Notes: generated by a model from the letters alone, not told the origin. A stretch of DNA of 64,000 nt from Limisphaera sp026417315 (GCF_049537125.1 NZ_JBMVQY010000006.1:1-64000), one strand, 5' to 3'. Positions 47,525 to 57,211 are shown, counted from the first letter of the stretch. Numbers and translations are program-made.

Positions 47525-48793
47525 TCAGCGTTCGATGGTTTGTTCCCGGGCCGGGCCCACCGAAACAATGCGAATGGGGGCGCCGACCAGATCCTCCAGG
47601 GCTTTGAGGTAGGCCCGCGCTTTGGTGGGCAGCTGCTTCCAACTGCGGGCCCCCTGGGTGGACGTACACCAGCCTTCGAACTCGGCGTACACGGGTTCAC
47701 AGGCGGAGAGTTCCTGCACATCGGCAGGCGGGATGTCATACTGGCGGCGGCCCACGCGATAGCCCAGGCAAACCTTGATGGTGGAAAGCGTGTCCAGCCC
47801 GTCCAGGTTGGTCACGGCCAGTTCGTCCACGCCGTTGATGCGAACGGCGTGTCGGACGGCCACGGCGTCGAACCAGCCGCAACGGCGTGGTCGGCCGGTG
47901 GTGGCTCCAAATTCACGGCCCATGCTGTGCAGAAGGTCTCCGAGCGCGGCATCTTCCGTGGGTAACGGACCTTCTCCCACGCGTGTCGTGTAAGCCTTCA
48001 TGACGCCCACCACGCGGTCAATGCGATTCGGTGGCACGCCCGTGCCCGTACAGGCTCCCCCGGCCGTGGTATTGGACGACGTGACAAACGGATACGTGCC
48101 ATGGTCGATGTCGAGAAACGTCCCCTGCGCCCCTTCGAACAGGAGGCTTTTGCCCTCGGCGATGGCCTGGTGGAGCAGGGCGACCGTGTTGGCCACGAAG
48201 GGCTGCAAAAAGCTTCCTGCTGCCTGATATTCCTGCAACACCTTCCGGTAGCTCAAGGGCCTGGCCCCCCAGGCACGCAACACCTCGTTGTTTTCCCGGA
48301 TGCGCCGGCGCAGCTTTTCAGCGAAAACCTCGGGCCGTACGAGGTCCAACATGCGCAACCCCACCCGGGCGGCCTTGTCGGCATACGCCGGACCGATGCC
48401 CCGTTTGGTGGTGCCCAGTTTATGGCGGCCCTGCCGGTTTTCGCGGGCCACGTCCAGCTCCCGATGGTACGGCAGGACCACATGGGCTGTCTCACTGATG
48501 ACCAGGTTGCGGTCCACCTTGACGCCCAAGCGCCGCAATCCCTGAATTTCCTCCATCAGGCTCACCGGATCGATCACCACCCCGTTGGCAATCACGCAGA
48601 GCTTGTCCGGCCGAAGAATGCCCGACGGCACCAGGTGCAGAATGTACCGCTCCTGTCCGACCAGTACGGTGTGCCCTGCGTTGTTTCCTCCGGCGTAGCG
48701 GATGACCACGTCCGCTTCTTCCGTCAGCACATCGATGATTTTGCCCTTGCCTTCGTCGCCCCACTGGGCGCCCACCAGAATCGTGTTGGCCAT
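47525..48793 (-). CDS. purA: adenylosuccinate synthetase
   Basis: A 422-residue PurA that joins aspartate to IMP with GTP, the first committed step to AMP. It shows AQWGDEGKGKIIDVL (GTP P-loop and catalytic Asp), GGNNAGHTV with the catalytic His, GTTKRGIGPAYADKAARVG, FEGAQGTFLDIDHGTYPFVTSSNTTAGGA, and GRPRRCGWFDAVAVRHA. Complete and normal in length. uppS follows on the same strand. Confidence 0.97.
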   Translation of the reverse strand: MANTILVGAQWGDEGKGKIIDVLTEEADVVIRYAGGNNAGHTVLVGQERYILHLVPSGILRPDKLCVIANGVVIDPVSLMEEIQGLRRLGVKVDRNLVISETAHVVLPYHRELDVARENRQGRHKLGTTKRGIGPAYADKAARVGLRMLDLVRPEVFAEKLRRRIRENNEVLRAWGARPLSYRKVLQEYQAAGSFLQPFVANTVALLHQAIAEGKSLLFEGAQGTFLDIDHGTYPFVTSSNTTAGGACTGTGVPPNRIDRVVGVMKAYTTRVGEGPLPTEDAALGDLLHSMGREFGATTGRPRRCGWFDAVAVRHAVRINGVDELAVTNLDGLDTLSTIKVCLGYRVGRRQYDIPPADVQELSACEPVYAEFEGWCTSTQGARSWKQLPTKARAYLKALEDLVGAPIRIVSVGPAREQTIER

Positions 48794-49562
48794 ATGGTTT
48801 CAGCCGCCCCGACCCACGACCCCCCCAAATGCTGAACCGATTCAGAGCCACGGGAGGCCGCCGGCCGCAGCGGGACCGAGGCAACCTAGGAGGCTTGTCC
48901 GCATCCTGTCAACGATGCAGTCCCCGAGCGGAGGCATTCGCGAGATCCGAGCGAGTCTCGTGGAGTTACCTGCATCCCAACGGCGCGCCGTGGATCGTAA
49001 GCTCCCCGGTGGGGCCTCTCCGCAGCAAAACCGTCGCAACCCTCGGGCTCGCCTCCGGCCGGGCACCCGGGAGAAACAGCCAGGAGCTGTCCCCGGCATG
49101 CCGCTGAATACACGGTGCCCGGCCCTCGAAAGGCGAAACCCGGCCCGGCTTTGGGCCGTCCGTTTGGGGAAAACCGCGCGTTGCGTTTGTCCCTGGTCCG
49201 GGAATGTCCTCCTCAGGCAACGCAAGGGTCAGGGGCATCAAAAGCGCAATTGCGGCATCTGGCTGAAAGGCGGGTGCGGCTTTGCCCCAAGGACGGGCGA
49301 TCGGTTCCGGGGCGTGCAGGCGCGCGGAGTCGGTACCGACGCGTCGGCGCGTGAAATCCGAATGCCGGCAGTTCTCACGGAAGCGGCCGGGGACACGTCC
49401 AACCGTACCCGGCGGCCTGGTTGCCCAAGTGGTTGGGATGCTGGTCGCACGGAGTCTGAGAAGGGCTGCGGGTGGTTGCGTGTCGAACGGTGCCGGGGGA
49501 GAGCCGCGCACCGTGCCTGGAGAGGGTTCACCGTCGATCCCTCGGGTCCGCGGCTGTCGGGC
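48794..49562. other. region without a recognisable gene
   Basis: About 770 bases upstream of purA and downstream of the sigma-associated membrane gene. Open frames on the plus strand here are Arg-rich shadows that run antisense through real genes. Confidence 0.45.
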
Positions 49563-50105
49563 TCACGGGACCATGAGGTTACTGTGGGCCGAGGGAACGC
49601 CGCTGGCTCGTTGAACGTCGAGGGGAGGCGGCTGGAAGAGCAAGGGCGGGCCCTGCACGCCGTCAAGCAGCCCCGATTGACCGGGTGGATTGGTCGTGGC
49701 CAGAAGCGGATGAACCTCAGGGAACGAGGGCACGCCCGGCGCATTTGGCAAACCCAACATGCCCGGGCTGACCGAGACCTGGTTCCAAGGGGCCCGAGTG
49801 CTTTCCATCCCGGTGGGCAGCTCCAACCGTTCGGCCTGGAGCACGGCGCCTACAACCAAAGCGCAAACGACGACTCCCAGCGCTCCGGCGAGCAGCGGGC
49901 GCGGGGCTAGGGCTTCCCAGAGGAATCGCCACCAGGTCGGCCCCTCGGCGGCGGACTGAGTGTTCAAGCCGGCATGGTGGAGGCGTCGCAGCTCCAGCAG
50001 CGTGGCCTGGCGCATGGCCTCCAGGCACCCGGCCGGGGGGCGCTCGTAGCGTTTCAGTGCCAGCAGTCGCCGCAACCTCGCAAATTCCTCGGGTTTGGAG
50101 TGCAT
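49563..50105 (-). CDS. membrane protein behind ECF sigma gene, possible anti-sigma factor
   Basis: A 180-residue protein with a soluble N-terminal part of about 65 residues (FARLRRLLALKRYERPPAG, then LRRLHHAG), one membrane helix at about 76-95 (LLAGALGVVVCALVVGAVL) and a Pro-rich C-terminal domain outside. The topology and the place 15 bases after the sigma factor gene fit an anti-sigma factor, but no HxxxCxxC zinc motif is seen and I recognise no family. The function is inferred from position. Confidence 0.6.
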   Translation of the reverse strand: MHSKPEEFARLRRLLALKRYERPPAGCLEAMRQATLLELRRLHHAGLNTQSAAEGPTWWRFLWEALAPRPLLAGALGVVVCALVVGAVLQAERLELPTGMESTRAPWNQVSVSPGMLGLPNAPGVPSFPEVHPLLATTNPPGQSGLLDGVQGPPLLFQPPPLDVQRASGVPSAHSNLMVP

Positions 50106-50119
50106 AGGCAGCCAATGCC

Positions 50120-50758
50120 TCAAAGGTAATCCGACAAGTACGCCTGCAATTGTTGTCGCGCGTAAAACAGGCGCGACCGAACCGTTCCCACGCTGCAATC
50201 CATGATCCTGGCAATTTCCTCGTGGGGCATCCCCTGCACATCGTGCAACACCACGACCAGTCTATGTTTTTCTGACAGCTTCTGCATGGCCTCGTTCAAT
50301 TTCTGCCGCAATTCCGCCAGCGAGACCTCCCGGCGGGGAGTTTTTTCCGAGATCAGCGCGACCAGATCGGGATCGTGCTCGGCGTTCCAATCCAGTTCGT
50401 TGAGGCTGAGCCCGCTGTTTTCGGGACGTTTCTTTTCCAGAAAGTTCAGGGTTTTGTTGACTGCGATTCGGTAAATCCAGGTGCTGAAGGCGGCCTGACC
50501 GCGGAATCGGCCGAGCGCCTGGTAGGCAGCGATAAAGGTTTCCTGCGTCAGATCGCGCGCGTCTTCGTGGTGGGAGGTCATGTGGTAGATGACCTGGTAA
50601 ACGCGCTCCTGGTGGCGGCGCATCAATTCGCCGTAGGCGTCCAGGTCACCGGCCTGGGCCCGGGCCACCAGTTCGGCCTCTTTCGCGGAGTCGGACTGTG
50701 CCGAGGTCTCCGCCGGTTGAGGGGGAACCGGGCGGGCAGCAGAGGATTCCTGCGCCAT
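50120..50758 (-). CDS. ECF RNA polymerase sigma factor
   Basis: A 212-residue sigma70-family factor with only regions 2 and 4. Region 2 has YHMTSHHEDARDLTQETFIAAYQAL and FRGQAAFSTWIYRIAVNKTLN; region 4 has LSEKHRLVVVLHDVQGMPHEEIARIMDCSVGTVRSRLFYAR. The RpoE-like form suggests control by an envelope signal. ATG 50758, with GGAG just upstream, is preferred; an ATG at 50788 overlaps the end of the prenyl synthase gene. A membrane partner follows. Target promoters cannot be identified. Confidence 0.92.
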   Translation of the reverse strand: MAQESSAARPVPPQPAETSAQSDSAKEAELVARAQAGDLDAYGELMRRHQERVYQVIYHMTSHHEDARDLTQETFIAAYQALGRFRGQAAFSTWIYRIAVNKTLNFLEKKRPENSGLSLNELDWNAEHDPDLVALISEKTPRREVSLAELRQKLNEAMQKLSEKHRLVVVLHDVQGMPHEEIARIMDCSVGTVRSRLFYARQQLQAYLSDYL

Positions 50759-50774
50759 GGACTCCGTCCGTGGT

Positions 50775-51827
50775 TCAGTGCGCGCCATTTAACCGATCGG
50801 CTTGACGGGCCAGGTAATCTGCGGCGGCGTGAAGAGGACCCGGCCGGGCCGGGGCCGGCAGCCCCTGCAGATGCTGTCGGGCTCGTTCCAGATGCACATG
50901 GATCATGCGCAGGGCTTCGACCAGGGCTCCGTGACGCTCCAACATTTGCCGAAGCTGGGGGAGGTGGCCGGGTTCCCAATGCTGGATCCACCGCTCCAGT
51001 CGGGACCGTTCGCGGGGGTCGGATCGCTCCCAGGCCAGCAGCACGGGCAGGGTCAACTTGCCCTTGGCCAGGTCGGTACCCAGCGACTTGCCCACGGCGC
51101 TTTCCTGCCCCATCAAGTCCAGGCAGTCATCGTAGAGTTGATAGGCGGTGCCGAAGGCCAGACCAAACTGACGGAGGGTCCCTCGCACCTCCGGTGCGGC
51201 GCCGCTGCACCAGGCCCCCAGGTCGCAGGCCAGGCCGAACAGCTCGCCCGTCTTCATTTCCAACACCCGGAAATAGTACTCCTGCGAAAGCGGGAAGTTG
51301 CGTCGATGCCGTGTTTGCAGGATTTCTCCGGTGCACACGGTCTCGGTGGCGCGCGCCACGGCGCGGCAAATCTCCGGGGTTGGGAAACCCGCCGCCAGCA
51401 CCAGGGCCTGGGCAAAGAGGCAATCGCCAAACAGAACGGCCGTTTCGTTGCCCCAGCGGGCGGCCACGGTCAACCGCCCCCGCCGCAACGCCGCCTCGTC
51501 CATGACATCGTCATGCACCAGCGTGGCCAGGTGGATCATCTCGATGATCACCGCCACGGTAATATGATCCGGGCCCGGACGGCCCAGCGCTTGCCCCACC
51601 AATCCCACCAGCGTCGGCCGCAGCTGCTTGCCAGGGCCCTGCAGGGTGTATTCGGCCAAACCGGACAACTCCGGATCGAAGGCCCGGACCTGTTCGCCCA
51701 GCCGATTGGATACGGCCTCCAGAAAGGGTTCCAAGGGCCCAACGATCTGTTTCCAGAGCAGACCGGCCTCGGCGTCCTGGGAATCAGCGGTGGGGGCGGT
51801 GGTTGCTTTGGTGCCCGTAGCCAGCAT
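50775..51827 (-). CDS. polyprenyl (trans-isoprenyl) diphosphate synthase
   Basis: A 350-residue trans-prenyltransferase that builds a long-chain polyprenyl diphosphate, probably for the quinone side chain. It has GKQLRPTLVGLVG, the first Asp-rich motif LVHDDVMDEAALRRG, FGDCLFAQAL, MKTGELFGLACDLG, and the second Asp-rich motif YQLYDDCLDLMG, with GTDLAKGKLTLPVLLAW after it. The residue pattern before the first DDxxD is consistent with long products. ATG 51827 is used; codons before it are TTG/GTG. The sigma gene begins just after its stop. Confidence 0.93.
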   Translation of the reverse strand: MLATGTKATTAPTADSQDAEAGLLWKQIVGPLEPFLEAVSNRLGEQVRAFDPELSGLAEYTLQGPGKQLRPTLVGLVGQALGRPGPDHITVAVIIEMIHLATLVHDDVMDEAALRRGRLTVAARWGNETAVLFGDCLFAQALVLAAGFPTPEICRAVARATETVCTGEILQTRHRRNFPLSQEYYFRVLEMKTGELFGLACDLGAWCSGAAPEVRGTLRQFGLAFGTAYQLYDDCLDLMGQESAVGKSLGTDLAKGKLTLPVLLAWERSDPRERSRLERWIQHWEPGHLPQLRQMLERHGALVEALRMIHVHLERARQHLQGLPAPARPGPLHAAADYLARQADRLNGAH

Positions 51828-52080
51828 CTGCACCAAAGTCTAGGGAGCCCATCCCCCCAAGTCAAACGCGTTGGCCCGGTTTTGGGGACTTCCGGCCGCA
51901 TTCAGGTTGTCGGACCCGCCCGAACGCCCGACGGAATTTCGAGCGGCCTGAGGACGAGAAAGCCGAGGGGAAAGAACATTCCCTCGGGATCCTTGAATCT
52001 GGGACGCAGAACTGAAATGCGTCCTGCGCGGTCCACGGATCGCACGCGCCTCTGCACGGGCTCAAGGCGCATGCACCTCA

Positions 52081-52210
52081 CCAACCCGGGGTAACGCCGC
52101 GGGAACTCGACCCCTGGACCCGCAGCGCCCTGAACGGGCGCAACTCGATGATCCCGCATCGCCAGGGCCGGACGCGCCACACCGAAGGCCGTCCCTTCAG
52201 GGCGTCTGAA
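52081..52210. repeat. relative of the palindromic element, incomplete copy
   Basis: Begins CCAACCCGGGGTAACGCC like 9160-9178 and continues with GACCC...ACCCGC, GCCCTGAA.GGGCGCAACTC and CCCTTCAGGGCG as in that copy. The distal inverted arm is not recognisable. Confidence 0.45.
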
Positions 52211-52432
52211 TCGCACGAACCAAGGCACCCGGCCCACTGCCACGGCTGTTGAATCATCGCCACCTTGGGGCCCTCATGCAGGGCGCCGGGGGCACAGCCA
52301 TTCACCCGGCCCCGAGGCGGTCTGCTTGGCGGGCGGCACCTTTGGGAGTTGTCCCGTTTGGGGCGAACTCACGGCGCGCCGAAGGGACGGGACCTTTCCT
52401 TGATGGGTTTTAGGTGAAGAAAGTTACAGGGG

Positions 52433-52633
52433 CTGCTTGGGAGGATTGTCGCTTTCCGCATCGGGACAAGGAGGGCTTCACCACCGCCGAGCCGCTGTCC
52501 GCTGCATTTCTGGTTTTGGACGCCCCGAGAGCCGGGCGCAATTTCGGGCGTCGACGGCACGCGGACGCCACGGGAAAGGGCGTTTTCTGGGCATTCTTGA
52601 ATCCGGGGCTTAAAAACGAAATGCTCCCCTGCG
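52433..52633 (+). repeat. dispersed non-coding repeat, copy 2
   Basis: Aligns with 6626-6830 through shared landmarks in the same order (CTGCTT.GGAGGAT; GGTTTTGG; TTTCGGGCGTC; GAATCCGGGGCTT). Confidence 0.5.
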
Positions 52634-53021
52634 AGTTCTCGGGGCTTCGAACCTGGCCCTTGGGACCGTGGGAACGTCGGCCGGAGCCTCTTCCGCCGGC
52701 GGTTTTCATTCTCAGGGGGACGGGCTTGTATGCGACCGGATTTTGGCTTTCGTTCCAACGTTGCGTGCGTCACCCGGAGGGCCGCTGCAAACGCTCCTCC
52801 TGTGGAGGTCGGGTGGGCTGCCAACCATCGGGTTCCCGAGGGTCCGGGATCGGTGGCAGACGTCATGCTCGCAGTTTCGCTTCCCCGACTGCTCGCGCGG
52901 AGCGATGGCGAAGACGCCCGGGTCAAGCCGTGGCTGGGGCTCGGATTTGCGTGGGTTAGGGTGTGCTGGCGTCTCGAGGTGCGGTCAAACTCCGGGAAGC
53001 GAAGGGCGCGCGGTAGATTGC

Positions 53022-53049
53022 TTGACCCGGCACGGCCGGGCGATAACGT
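53022..53049 (+). promoter_or_regulatory. candidate promoter of the exopolysaccharide operon
   Basis: TTGACC at 53022-53027 and TAACGT at 53044-53049 are 16 bases apart, placing the start of transcription about 27 bases before the ATG at 53083. Confidence 0.4.
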
Positions 53050-53082
53050 GAATCTCCTGCGGTTGCCAGGGTGAGTTGCCAC

Positions 53083-54390
53083 ATGAGTGCGAGAGGCGGA
53101 AGCGGCCGGGATCGGTGGGACAGGGGCAAACGAGGTCGCTGGGCACCGGCCGCATGGTTGCTGGCGGGTGTCACGGCCACTTCGGCGCAGGAGGCTTTGC
53201 GGGCTTCATTGACCGGCCAACAGATTCTGGAGCAGAAAAGGCGTCAAATTGCGGCCGGGTGGGGGGACCTGCGGTTGGGCGCCTGGCGGTTCGATTTGAA
53301 TGCTTCTCTGGCCCTCGAGGCCAACGACAACGTTCGCTATGAAGAGGTGAACCCCCGGTCCGACCTCATCGTTCGCCCCGGTTTCTCGGTGCGGGCGCTT
53401 TATCCGGTGACGGACAAGAACGTCCTCACCTTCAGCACGGGGGCCAGCTACAACGCCTACCTGACCCACTCGGATTTGAACTACCTGCATGTGTTGCCGG
53501 ACTCGAACCTGTCCTTCGACGTGTTCGTGGGCAACTTGCTGCTGAATTTTCACAATCGGTTTCATTACACGCAGGAGCTGGCGGATCAGCCCGACGTGCG
53601 CGGCCGCTTCAACTACGGGCGATTGGACAACCAGGTGGGCGTGCTCGGGCTTTGGGATTTGAACAAGCTGGTGGTTTCGTTCAACTACGACCACCAGATC
53701 TACCAGGTGACCGAGGAACGTTACGATTTCACCGACCGGACGGCCGAGCTGTTTGGTGCCCGCGTGGCCTGGCTGGTGCGCCCGCTGACGTCGCTGGGTC
53801 TGGAGACGGGGCTCGGCCTGATCGACTACAACAATGAGGACCCTTCCCGGCCGATTCGGCTGAACGACCTCTTTCACTACAGTGTGGGCCTCTTCTACGA
53901 AATGCCGGCCGGTCGGTTCATGCAATTGCGCACCGGTGCGGGATACGTGGCCTATGATCCCACGACGGATGTCATGCCGTTCGGCATCGGCGGGGACCGC
54001 ATGGACGGGTGGTATGCGGATCTTTCCCTCCGGCACCAGATCACCCGCCGCATTCAATACGTGCTGTCCGGCGGGCATCAGGTGCGGTCGGGGTGGTACG
54101 CCGAAACGATCCGTTCCCTCTACGGACAGCTGACGGTCAACTGGAATGTGATTCGAGGCTATTCGCTGGCCACCAGTGCCAGTTACGAGACCGCGCAGGA
54201 GGAGGGCGGTTCCTGGTTTGGTGTGCCGGAGGAATTCGATCGGTACACCCTCGGGGTGGCCGTGGGCAAGCGGCTCGGGCAGAAGCTCGGGGCCACGCTG
54301 GGCTACAGTTACCTGGCGCGGGATTCCAATGTGTTCGGCCGCAGTTACACGCAGAATCGCCTTGTCCTGACGGCGATGTACACGTTTTAA
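53083..54390 (+). CDS. outer-membrane beta-barrel protein of polysaccharide locus
   Basis: A 435-residue protein with a basic N-terminus and signal-like hydrophobic stretch (WAPAAWLLAGVTATSAQ). The body consists of many alternating amphipathic strands (FDLNASLALEANDNVRYEE; LSFDVFVGNLLLNFHNRFHYTQ; LGATLGYSYLARDSNVFG) and ends in the barrel signature Tyr-Thr-Phe. Such barrels are common first genes of exopolysaccharide operons and may form or support the exit pore. ATG 53083 is preferred to GTG 53071. The stop overlaps an ATG of the next frame (TAATG). Confidence 0.82.
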   Translation: MSARGGSGRDRWDRGKRGRWAPAAWLLAGVTATSAQEALRASLTGQQILEQKRRQIAAGWGDLRLGAWRFDLNASLALEANDNVRYEEVNPRSDLIVRPGFSVRALYPVTDKNVLTFSTGASYNAYLTHSDLNYLHVLPDSNLSFDVFVGNLLLNFHNRFHYTQELADQPDVRGRFNYGRLDNQVGVLGLWDLNKLVVSFNYDHQIYQVTEERYDFTDRTAELFGARVAWLVRPLTSLGLETGLGLIDYNNEDPSRPIRLNDLFHYSVGLFYEMPAGRFMQLRTGAGYVAYDPTTDVMPFGIGGDRMDGWYADLSLRHQITRRIQYVLSGGHQVRSGWYAETIRSLYGQLTVNWNVIRGYSLATSASYETAQEEGGSWFGVPEEFDRYTLGVAVGKRLGQKLGATLGYSYLARDSNVFGRSYTQNRLVLTAMYTF

Positions 54391-54401
54391 TGAGATGCCA
54401 G

Positions 54402-55091
54402 ATGAAAAAGGTGGGTTGGAGTTTCCTCGTTTGGCTGCTGGTCGGCGGTCTGGTGCGGGCTGCCGAGACCGGTTCGACCCCTCCCGCGGTGGCAGCGGAA
54501 GCGGCCGCGGCGGCGACCGCCGCTTCGCCGACCAACGGCACCGCCGGACGCGGCGTGCCGATCGTGAGCGACGATCGGCACCGGTTGGGTCCGGGCGACA
54601 AGCTCAGCTTCCAGATTCTGGAGGATCGCGATCCCCCGAAGCCCCTGGTGGTGACGGACTCGGGCGAACTGGACGTGCCCTATGTGGGCCGGGTCATGGC
54701 CGCGGGCAAGACCTGCAAGGAGCTGGCCGAGGAGCTCAAGCAGTTGCTGGAGAAGGACTACTATTACCGGGCCACCGTGGTGCTCGGCTTGAACGAAGTC
54801 AGCCGCATGGCGGGTCGGGTTTACATCTGGGGCCAGGTCCGCAACCAGGGGGCCATCGAAATTCCCGTCGGGGAGAACTTCACCGCCGGCAAGGCCATCC
54901 TGCGGGCCGGCGGCTTCACGGACTTCGCCAACAAAAAGAAGGTCCGGCTGGTGCGGACCAACCCGGACGGTTCGCGCGAGACGATCGAGCTGAACATGGA
55001 AGACATCCTGGAGCGAGGGAAGATCGAGCAGGACGTGTCGTTGCGGCCGGATGATTTTCTGATCGTGCCGGCGCGGCTGATCAACTGGTGA
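54402..55091 (+). CDS. Wza-like polysaccharide export protein
   Basis: A 229-residue exported protein. The signal peptide (MKKVGWSFLVWLLVGGLVRA) is followed by an Ala/Thr-rich linker, a polysaccharide export domain (HRLGPGDKLSFQILED; DSGELDVPYVGRVMAAGKTCKELAEELKQLL) and a SLBB domain (VYIWGQVRNQGAIEIPVGENFTAGKAILRAGG, then DDFLIVPARLINW). It lacks a lipobox Cys. It would guide polysaccharide through the periplasm. The in-frame ATG at 54390 overlaps the previous stop (TAATG) and is an alternative start. The stop overlaps the next GTG. Confidence 0.9.
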   Translation: MKKVGWSFLVWLLVGGLVRAAETGSTPPAVAAEAAAAATAASPTNGTAGRGVPIVSDDRHRLGPGDKLSFQILEDRDPPKPLVVTDSGELDVPYVGRVMAAGKTCKELAEELKQLLEKDYYYRATVVLGLNEVSRMAGRVYIWGQVRNQGAIEIPVGENFTAGKAILRAGGFTDFANKKKVRLVRTNPDGSRETIELNMEDILERGKIEQDVSLRPDDFLIVPARLINW

Positions 55092-57211
55092 ACGCTGTCA
55101 TGAACGAGTATCCCCAGCCTGTTCCCGAAAACCGTTCGGTTCGCAGCGCGCGTTTCTTCACCGTCCTGCAGCGCTGGCGGTCGCTGCTGCGGCGCTACTG
55201 GTGGATCCTGCCCGGTTGCGCGCTGCTGGCCATGGCGGTGCACCTGTTGATTCTGTGGAACTCGCCCCCGGCGTATGCCAGCCAGGGCCGGATGATCGTC
55301 AATGTCAAGATCCAGGTGCAGACCGGGGCCAATTACATCGAGGAATTCAGCAACTTCCTGGGCACGCAGGTCGCCCTCATGCAGAGCGCCACGGTGCTCA
55401 ACCGGGCGGCCGATCGGGTGCACGCCACGCGGCCCGACCTGGTGCCGGTGCCCGTCAAGGTCAGCGTGGGCGTGACGCCCAAGACGACCATCTTCAATCT
55501 CCGGGCGGTGGGCTCCGATCCCGCGTATGTCCAGGCCTATCTGGACGCGGTGATGGAGGAATTCATCAACCTCAAGAAAGAGATGCGCACCCGCAGCTCG
55601 GATGTCACCCTGGCCGGGATCACGGAGGAAGTCGCGCGGCTCGAGAAGGAACTGAAGGGGTACGAGGAGGAACTGCTTCAGTTCCAGGCCACCAACAGTA
55701 TCGTCTTTTTGCAGGAGCAGGGCAACGTGGCGGGCAATTACCTGGCGCAACTGAACCAGCAACTGGCCATGCTCCAGAGCGAGCTGAATCTGCTGGAAAT
55801 GCTCAACCTCGAGCAGAATCTGGAGCGACAGCAGGCCTCCGGCGTCATTACCGGGGTCCGGCCGGTTCCCCCGGGCCAGCAACGCAGCCCGGTGGACGTG
55901 TTGCGGGCCGATTCGGACTATTTGAAGGTCAAACAGGAAATCCAGATGCTGAAAGCCGAGGAGCAGCAGTTGTCCGAGTTCCTCCGGCCCAAGCATCCCA
56001 AAATGATCGCCCTGCGCGAGGAGATCCAGCGCAAGGAAAAACTGTTGGACATCGTCCGCGAGCAGAGCGTGGAGCAGATCGAGAACCGCAAGAAATCCCT
56101 GGCCCTCCAAATCGAGAACCTCCAGAAGGAGATCAAACAGTGGGAGGCGCGCGCCCTGGAGGCCAGCAGCAAAATGGCGCAGTACCAAAAAATCCGCGCC
56201 AACATCACCCGCGTGCAAAACCTTTATGATCGGCTGCTTCAGACCATGCAGGCGGTGGGGGTGGACAAGGACATCACGCCCGAATCGGTCGCGATTCTGG
56301 AGCGGGCCTCGGAGGCGGAGCCGGACCGACTGAGTCTGTCCATCAGCCTGACCCTGGCGGGCATGGTGGGACTCATGCTGGGCGTGGGGCTGCTGCTGCT
56401 CGTGGACCGATTCGACGACCGCATGAACACCTTTGTGGAGCTTCAGGATCATTTCGAGGAACCGGTCCTGGGCCAGATTCCGCGGGAACGATCCTCCCGC
56501 AATCACGACCTGCCCCTGTTGCGGCCGGACGATGACCGACACGCGTTTGCCGAAGCCTATCGGAACGTGCGATCCTCCCTGCTGTTCATGCAACCCACCA
56601 ACGGCGACGCCCGCCCGTCCCTGTTGCTGGTGACGAGTTCGATCCCGAATGACGGCAAATCGCTGACCACGGCCAATCTGGCAATCACGCTGGCCCTGGG
56701 CGGATCCCGCGTTTTGCTGGTGGACGCCGATTTGCGCAAGGGGGTCGTTCATCGCCGGTTCAAGCTCGAAAACACCGCCGGTTTTTCGGAGGTTCTACAG
56801 CAAAAAGCGAAGTGGAACGATGTGGTTCAGCCAACGTCCATTCCGAATTTGTGGGTGATCACCAGCGGCTCGCCCACGCAGAAATCTAGCGAGTTGTTCC
56901 TGCAGCCGTTGACGAGAACGGTCCTGCAGGAAATGGCCGCCCAGTACGATTACGTGGTGTTGGACACCCCACCGGTGATGGCCGCGGACGATGTAACCAC
57001 GCTGGCGCCCCTGACCCACGGAGTGATCTTCGTCATTCGGGCGCAGCACACCTCCGCACGGGTTGCACGAGCCGCGCTGGACCTGCTCTACCAGCGGAAC
57101 GTGCACGTGCTGGGTCTGGTCTTCAACGCGGTGAATCCGCGCACGGGCGAGTACTATTACTACTCGCGCTACAAGGACTATTACCATCGGCCTTCGCGCG
57201 CCAGGGCCTAG
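55088..57211 (+). CDS. Wzc-like polysaccharide co-polymerase / tyrosine autokinase
   Basis: A 707-residue BY-kinase. A membrane helix at about 38-56 (WWILPGCALLAMAVHLLIL), a large periplasmic coiled-coil domain (about 60-415), and a second helix at about 420-440 (LTLAGMVGLMLGVGLLLLV) form the Wzz part. The cytoplasmic kinase has a P-loop SSIPNDGKSLTT, Walker A' VLLVDADLRKG and Walker B VVLDTPP. The C-terminal Tyr cluster (EYYYYSRYKDYYHR) is the autophosphorylation site. It controls chain length and assembly of the polysaccharide. GTG 55088 overlaps the previous stop (GTGA); ATG 55100 is an alternative. Confidence 0.94.
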   Translation: MNAVMNEYPQPVPENRSVRSARFFTVLQRWRSLLRRYWWILPGCALLAMAVHLLILWNSPPAYASQGRMIVNVKIQVQTGANYIEEFSNFLGTQVALMQSATVLNRAADRVHATRPDLVPVPVKVSVGVTPKTTIFNLRAVGSDPAYVQAYLDAVMEEFINLKKEMRTRSSDVTLAGITEEVARLEKELKGYEEELLQFQATNSIVFLQEQGNVAGNYLAQLNQQLAMLQSELNLLEMLNLEQNLERQQASGVITGVRPVPPGQQRSPVDVLRADSDYLKVKQEIQMLKAEEQQLSEFLRPKHPKMIALREEIQRKEKLLDIVREQSVEQIENRKKSLALQIENLQKEIKQWEARALEASSKMAQYQKIRANITRVQNLYDRLLQTMQAVGVDKDITPESVAILERASEAEPDRLSLSISLTLAGMVGLMLGVGLLLLVDRFDDRMNTFVELQDHFEEPVLGQIPRERSSRNHDLPLLRPDDDRHAFAEAYRNVRSSLLFMQPTNGDARPSLLLVTSSIPNDGKSLTTANLAITLALGGSRVLLVDADLRKGVVHRRFKLENTAGFSEVLQQKAKWNDVVQPTSIPNLWVITSGSPTQKSSELFLQPLTRTVLQEMAAQYDYVVLDTPPVMAADDVTTLAPLTHGVIFVIRAQHTSARVARAALDLLYQRNVHVLGLVFNAVNPRTGEYYYYSRYKDYYHRPSRARA

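Larger units (their letters stand above)
51828..53021. other. 1.2 kb non-coding region with dispersed repeats
   Basis: No gene is supported. It contains relatives of the palindromic element (from 52081) and of the dispersed repeat (52433-52633), listed separately, plus a short block near 51988-52026 that echoes 52592-52632 (CTTGAATC.GGG then GAAATGC). Confidence 0.5.

Noticed and set aside
44515..47739. 1074-codon minus-strand frame
   Set aside because: Antisense to the secretion ATPase and overlapping uppS and purA; Arg/His/Pro-rich with no motif.
49865..49882. tmRNA-like string GCAAACGACGA
   Set aside because: It lies inside the minus-strand membrane protein gene and no tmRNA ends are present.
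48702..49910. 402-codon plus-strand frame in the purA upstream region
   Set aside because: Arg-rich, begins antisense within purA and ends within the sigma-associated gene; no start signal or homology.
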